From the NCBI GenBank assembly GCA_947631525.1, contig CANRLQ010000013.1, positions 1-15,860 on the forward strand: a DNA stretch of 15,860 nucleotides, written 5' to 3'. The notes beneath the pieces were generated by a model that worked only from the letters and a program-made list of their open reading frames with translations, had not been told where the DNA came from and did not search any database. Positions 13,932 through 15,860 of this stretch are shown one piece after another (positions within the stretch are counted from its first letter, which is position 1; every line of letters begins with the position of its first letter). A program made the position numbers and the translations under genes. The stretch is from an uncultured Bacilli bacterium. Its GTDB lineage: Bacteria; Bacillota_I; Bacilli_A; RF39; UBA660.

Positions 13932-14352
13932 GTTTTTCACCACTTTCCTTCATTACAAATTTACATTTTACAGGAAGTTTATGCATTGCAAGTCTTAATG
14001 CTTCACGTGCTACTTCTTCACTAACTCCAGCAATTTCAAACATAATTTTTCCTTTTTTGACTACTGCTACCCATTTTTCTGGTTGACCTTTACCTTTACC
14101 CATACGAGTTTCTAAAGGTATCTTTGTTAATGAAAGATGAGGAAATATATTAATCCATACTTTCCCACCACGTTTCATATAACGAGTCATTGCTACACGG
14201 GCAGATTCAATTTGTTGTTGAGTAATATAATTACCTTCCATTGCCATTAATCCGTAGTCTCCAAAATGTAATTCTCTATTACCTCTTGCTTCACCCTCAT
14301 ATTTAAGTCTATGTGGTCTTCTATATTTAGTTCTTTTTGGTATTAGTGCCAT
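13921..14352 (-). CDS. rplP: 50S ribosomal protein L16
   Basis: L16 lies near the A-site tRNA and peptidyl transferase region and is added late in assembly. The 143-residue protein starts MALIPKRTKYRRPHRLKYEG and contains ARVAMTRYMKRGGKVWINIF, the loop RMGKGKGQPEKWVAVVKKGK (83-102), and EALRLAMHKLPVKCKFV. The frame is open ten codons further up, but ATG 14352 gives the family start and has AAAGGAGG 8 nt upstream. It begins inside the rpsC coding sequence (26-nt overlap). Confidence 0.97.
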   Translation of the reverse strand: MALIPKRTKYRRPHRLKYEGEARGNRELHFGDYGLMAMEGNYITQQQIESARVAMTRYMKRGGKVWINIFPHLSLTKIPLETRMGKGKGQPEKWVAVVKKGKIMFEIAGVSEEVAREALRLAMHKLPVKCKFVMKESGEKRED

Positions 14353-15004
14353 TATCGTTACCTCCTTTTTCTTTTGAGGCAAGGATTTCTCCTTTATAAA
14401 TCCATACTTTTACACCAATTTTTCCATAAGTAGTGTCTGCTTCCTTATGTGCATAATCAACATCAGCTCTTAAAGTATGAAGAGGAATATTTCCTTCTGT
14501 ATATCCTTCTGTTCTAGCCATATCAGCACCACCTAAACGTCCTGATACTGCTGTTTTAATTCCTTTAGCTCCTGCTTTCATAGCATTTCTAATAGCACGC
14601 TTTTGAGCAATTCTAAATGAAACTCTATTTTCAATTTGATGTGCAATATTTTCTGCTACTAAAGCTGCATCTATATCTGGTTTTTTTACTTCCATAATAG
14701 ATATTTGGATTTCTTCATTTACTAATTTACTTAATTCTAATTTTAATTTTTCAATATCATCTCCGCCATGACCAATAACAACTCCTGGTTTAGCAGTATT
14801 GATTATTACTTCAGTCTTACTTGAATTTCTTTCAATAAGAATGCTTGAAACTGCTGCGTCTTTTAATTTTTTTGATAAAAATTTTCTAATTTTAACATCG
14901 TTATCTAAATACTTAGCAAAATCTTTATTACCTGCATACCATTTTGATTCCCAAGTTTTATTTATTCCAATTCTTAAACCAATTGGACTTACTTTTTGAC
15001 CCAT
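14327..15004 (-). CDS. rpsC: 30S ribosomal protein S3
   Basis: S3 forms the mRNA entry channel and helicase together with S4 and S5. The 225-residue protein starts MGQKVSPIGLRIGINKTWES, has a KH domain with GVVIGHGGDDIEKL (74-87), and a C-terminal domain with GIKTAVSGRLGGADMARTEG, IPLHTLRADVDYA and GVKVWIYKGE. After that an Asn/Lys-rich tail of about 18 residues is read through the rplP ribosome site and start. The AAAGGAGGG site precedes the ATG, 16 nt after rplV. Confidence 0.97.
   Translation of the reverse strand: MGQKVSPIGLRIGINKTWESKWYAGNKDFAKYLDNDVKIRKFLSKKLKDAAVSSILIERNSSKTEVIINTAKPGVVIGHGGDDIEKLKLELSKLVNEEIQISIMEVKKPDIDAALVAENIAHQIENRVSFRIAQKRAIRNAMKAGAKGIKTAVSGRLGGADMARTEGYTEGNIPLHTLRADVDYAHKEADTTYGKIGVKVWIYKGEILASKEKGGNDNGTNTKKN
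14361..14368 (-). promoter_or_regulatory. Ribosome binding site of rplP, inside rpsC
   Basis: AAAGGAGG on the minus strand, 8 nt before ATG 14352. In the rpsC frame the same bases encode Lys-Gly-Gly (213-215), so one stretch serves both genes. Confidence 0.85.
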
Positions 15005-15020
15005 CAGTTACCCTCCTTTA

Positions 15021-15356
15021 CTATTTTTTATCACTAACAACTATTGTTATATGACTTGTTCTTTTCTTAATAGGATCAATACGTCCTCTTGATCCAAATT
15101 TAATTCTTTTTAATGTTTGACCTTCATTTACATAAGCTTCTTTTACATATAAATTTGTTTTATCTAAATTTAAATTATTTTCAGCATTTGCTGTAGCTGA
15201 AGTCAAAACTTTTTTTATTATTCTAGCAGCTTCTTTATTAATATTACTTAAAATTATATCTGCTTCTTCTACGTTTTTACCACGTATTAAATCTATTACT
15301 AAACGGGCTTTACGAGGTGCAATTCTAACTCCTTTTGCAATCGCTTTTGCTTCCAT
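15021..15356 (-). CDS. rplV: 50S ribosomal protein L22
   Basis: L22 lines the peptide exit tunnel with a long beta-hairpin. The 111-residue protein has RIAPRKARLVIDLIRGK (11-27), SATANAENN (53-61), and the hairpin EGQTLKRIKFGSRGRIDPIK followed by KRTSHITIVV. Known: changes at the hairpin tip (around residues 85-95 here) give macrolide resistance in other bacteria. The tip shows no insertion or deletion that I can see. It lies 25 nt after rpsS. Confidence 0.98.
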   Translation of the reverse strand: MEAKAIAKGVRIAPRKARLVIDLIRGKNVEEADIILSNINKEAARIIKKVLTSATANAENNLNLDKTNLYVKEAYVNEGQTLKRIKFGSRGRIDPIKKRTSHITIVVSDKK

Positions 15357-15381
15357 TTTAGTCCTCCTTCCTGGTAATTAA

Positions 15382-15654
15382 TTATTTTTTCTTCTTGTCG
15401 TCACCATGTCCACCAAATTTACGTGTTGGTGCAAATTCACCCAATTTATGTCCAACCATATCTTCTGTAACATAAACAGGAATAAATTCTTTACCATTAT
15501 GAACAGCAAATGTGTGGCCAATAAATTCAGGATAAATTGTTGAACGGCGAGACCAAGTTTTTATAACTTCTTTTTTTTCTGATTCATTTGCCTTTTTAAC
15601 CTTATTCATTAAATGTTTATCAATAAAAGGTCCTTTTTTTAAACTTCTAGCCAT
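15382..15654 (-). CDS. rpsS: 30S ribosomal protein S19
   Basis: S19 lies in the head of the small subunit and contacts S13. The 90-residue protein starts MARSLKKGPFIDKHLMNKV, contains KTWSRRSTIYPEFIGHT (32-48), HNGKEFIPVYVTEDMVGHKL (52-71) and GEFAPTRKFGGH, and ends in four lysines. The length is standard. It lies 15 nt after rplB, but its ribosome site (GAAAGGAT) is weaker than those of its neighbours. Confidence 0.98.
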   Translation of the reverse strand: MARSLKKGPFIDKHLMNKVKKANESEKKEVIKTWSRRSTIYPEFIGHTFAVHNGKEFIPVYVTEDMVGHKLGEFAPTRKFGGHGDDKKKK

Positions 15655-15669
15655 TTTATCATCCTTTCA

Positions 15670-15860
15670 CTATTTTTTACGACGACGAACAATTAATTTA
15701 TCAGAATTTTTCTTGTTCTTACGTGTTTTATATCCTAAAGCTGGTTTACCCCAAGGAGTAACAGGTCCTTTACGACCAATAGGCGCTCTACCTTCACCAC
15801 CACCATGTGGGTGATCATTAGGATTCATAACAGAACCACGTACGGTTGGGCGAATTCCCA
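15670..15860 (-). CDS. rplB: 50S ribosomal protein L2, 3' part (cut by window edge)
   Basis: Only the last 63 codons are inside the window. They read GIRPTVRGSVMNPNDHPHGG, then GEGRAPIGRKGPVTPWGKPA and LGYKTRKN, ending IVRRRKK before TAG at 15670. This is the diagnostic L2 C-terminus. The conserved His in DHPHGGG, equivalent to E. coli His229 near the peptidyl transferase centre, is present. The rest of the S10 operon (rpsJ, rplC, rplD, rplW) is expected beyond the right edge. Confidence 0.96.
   Translation of the reverse strand, partial: GIRPTVRGSVMNPNDHPHGGGEGRAPIGRKGPVTPWGKPALGYKTRKNKKNSDKLIVRRRKK

Noticed and set aside
14353..14382. A longer L16 starting inside rpsC at 14382
   Set aside because: ATG 14352 has a strong ribosome site at 8 nt and gives MALIPKRTKYRRPH, the universal L16 start.
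1..15860. CRISPR arrays, insertion sequences, tRNA or rRNA genes, phage or toxin-antitoxin systems
   Set aside because: No direct repeats, transposase-like frames, cloverleaf sequences or such gene pairs are visible. The intergenic space is almost nil.

Overview
The window is a very AT-rich bacterial chromosome segment with every recognised gene on the minus strand, so transcription runs from the right edge (15860) to the left (1). Gene order and protein types point to a low-GC Bacillota lineage, perhaps close to the Erysipelotrichia/Mollicutes-related uncultured groups (inference). The order is the classic S10-spc-alpha ribosomal cluster, followed by ECF transporter genes and truA, with rplM-rpsI expected just beyond the left edge. 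map and adk end in TGA and tryptophan is written TGG throughout, so the standard bacterial code is used, not the Mycoplasma code.

Region 1 (15860 to 4484) carries rplB (3' part), rpsS, rplV, rpsC, rplP, rpmC, rpsQ, rplN, rplX, rplE, rpsN, rpsH, rplF, rplR, rpsE, rplO, secY, adk, map, infA, rpmJ, rpsM, rpsK, rpoA and rplQ. Gaps are 0-26 nt and several genes overlap, so this is one long translation/secretion/transcription operon. It ends at a hairpin terminator that overlaps the rplQ stop codon. rpmD (L30), which normally sits between rpsE and rplO, is absent. S14, L36 and adenylate kinase are all of the zinc-cysteine type.

Region 2 (4464 to 3268) is a self-contained two-gene unit with its own promoter and terminator. 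It encodes a classical short-chain dehydrogenase and a small type IV prepilin-like protein. It sits between rplQ and the ecf genes, which are neighbours in many Bacillota.

Region 3 (3262 to 129) is a promoter followed by ecfA1, ecfA2, ecfT and truA, all overlapping by 1-10 nt. The ECF ATPases look asymmetric: substitutions in ecfA1 (Q-loop, catalytic Glu) and ecfA2 (signature motif) all fall on the same composite ATP site. truA makes the tRNA pseudouridines at positions 38-40.

Region 4 (128 to 1) has no gene. It holds a perfect TTGACA-N17-TATAAT promoter on the minus strand, followed at once by a two-tier hairpin. This is most likely the 5' leader of an rplM-rpsI transcript lying off the left edge.

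Most of the window is ordinary housekeeping DNA. The points that deserve a second look are the one-sided ECF ATPase degeneration, the dehydrogenase-prepilin insertion, the altered P-loop of adenylate kinase, and the probable L13 leader.
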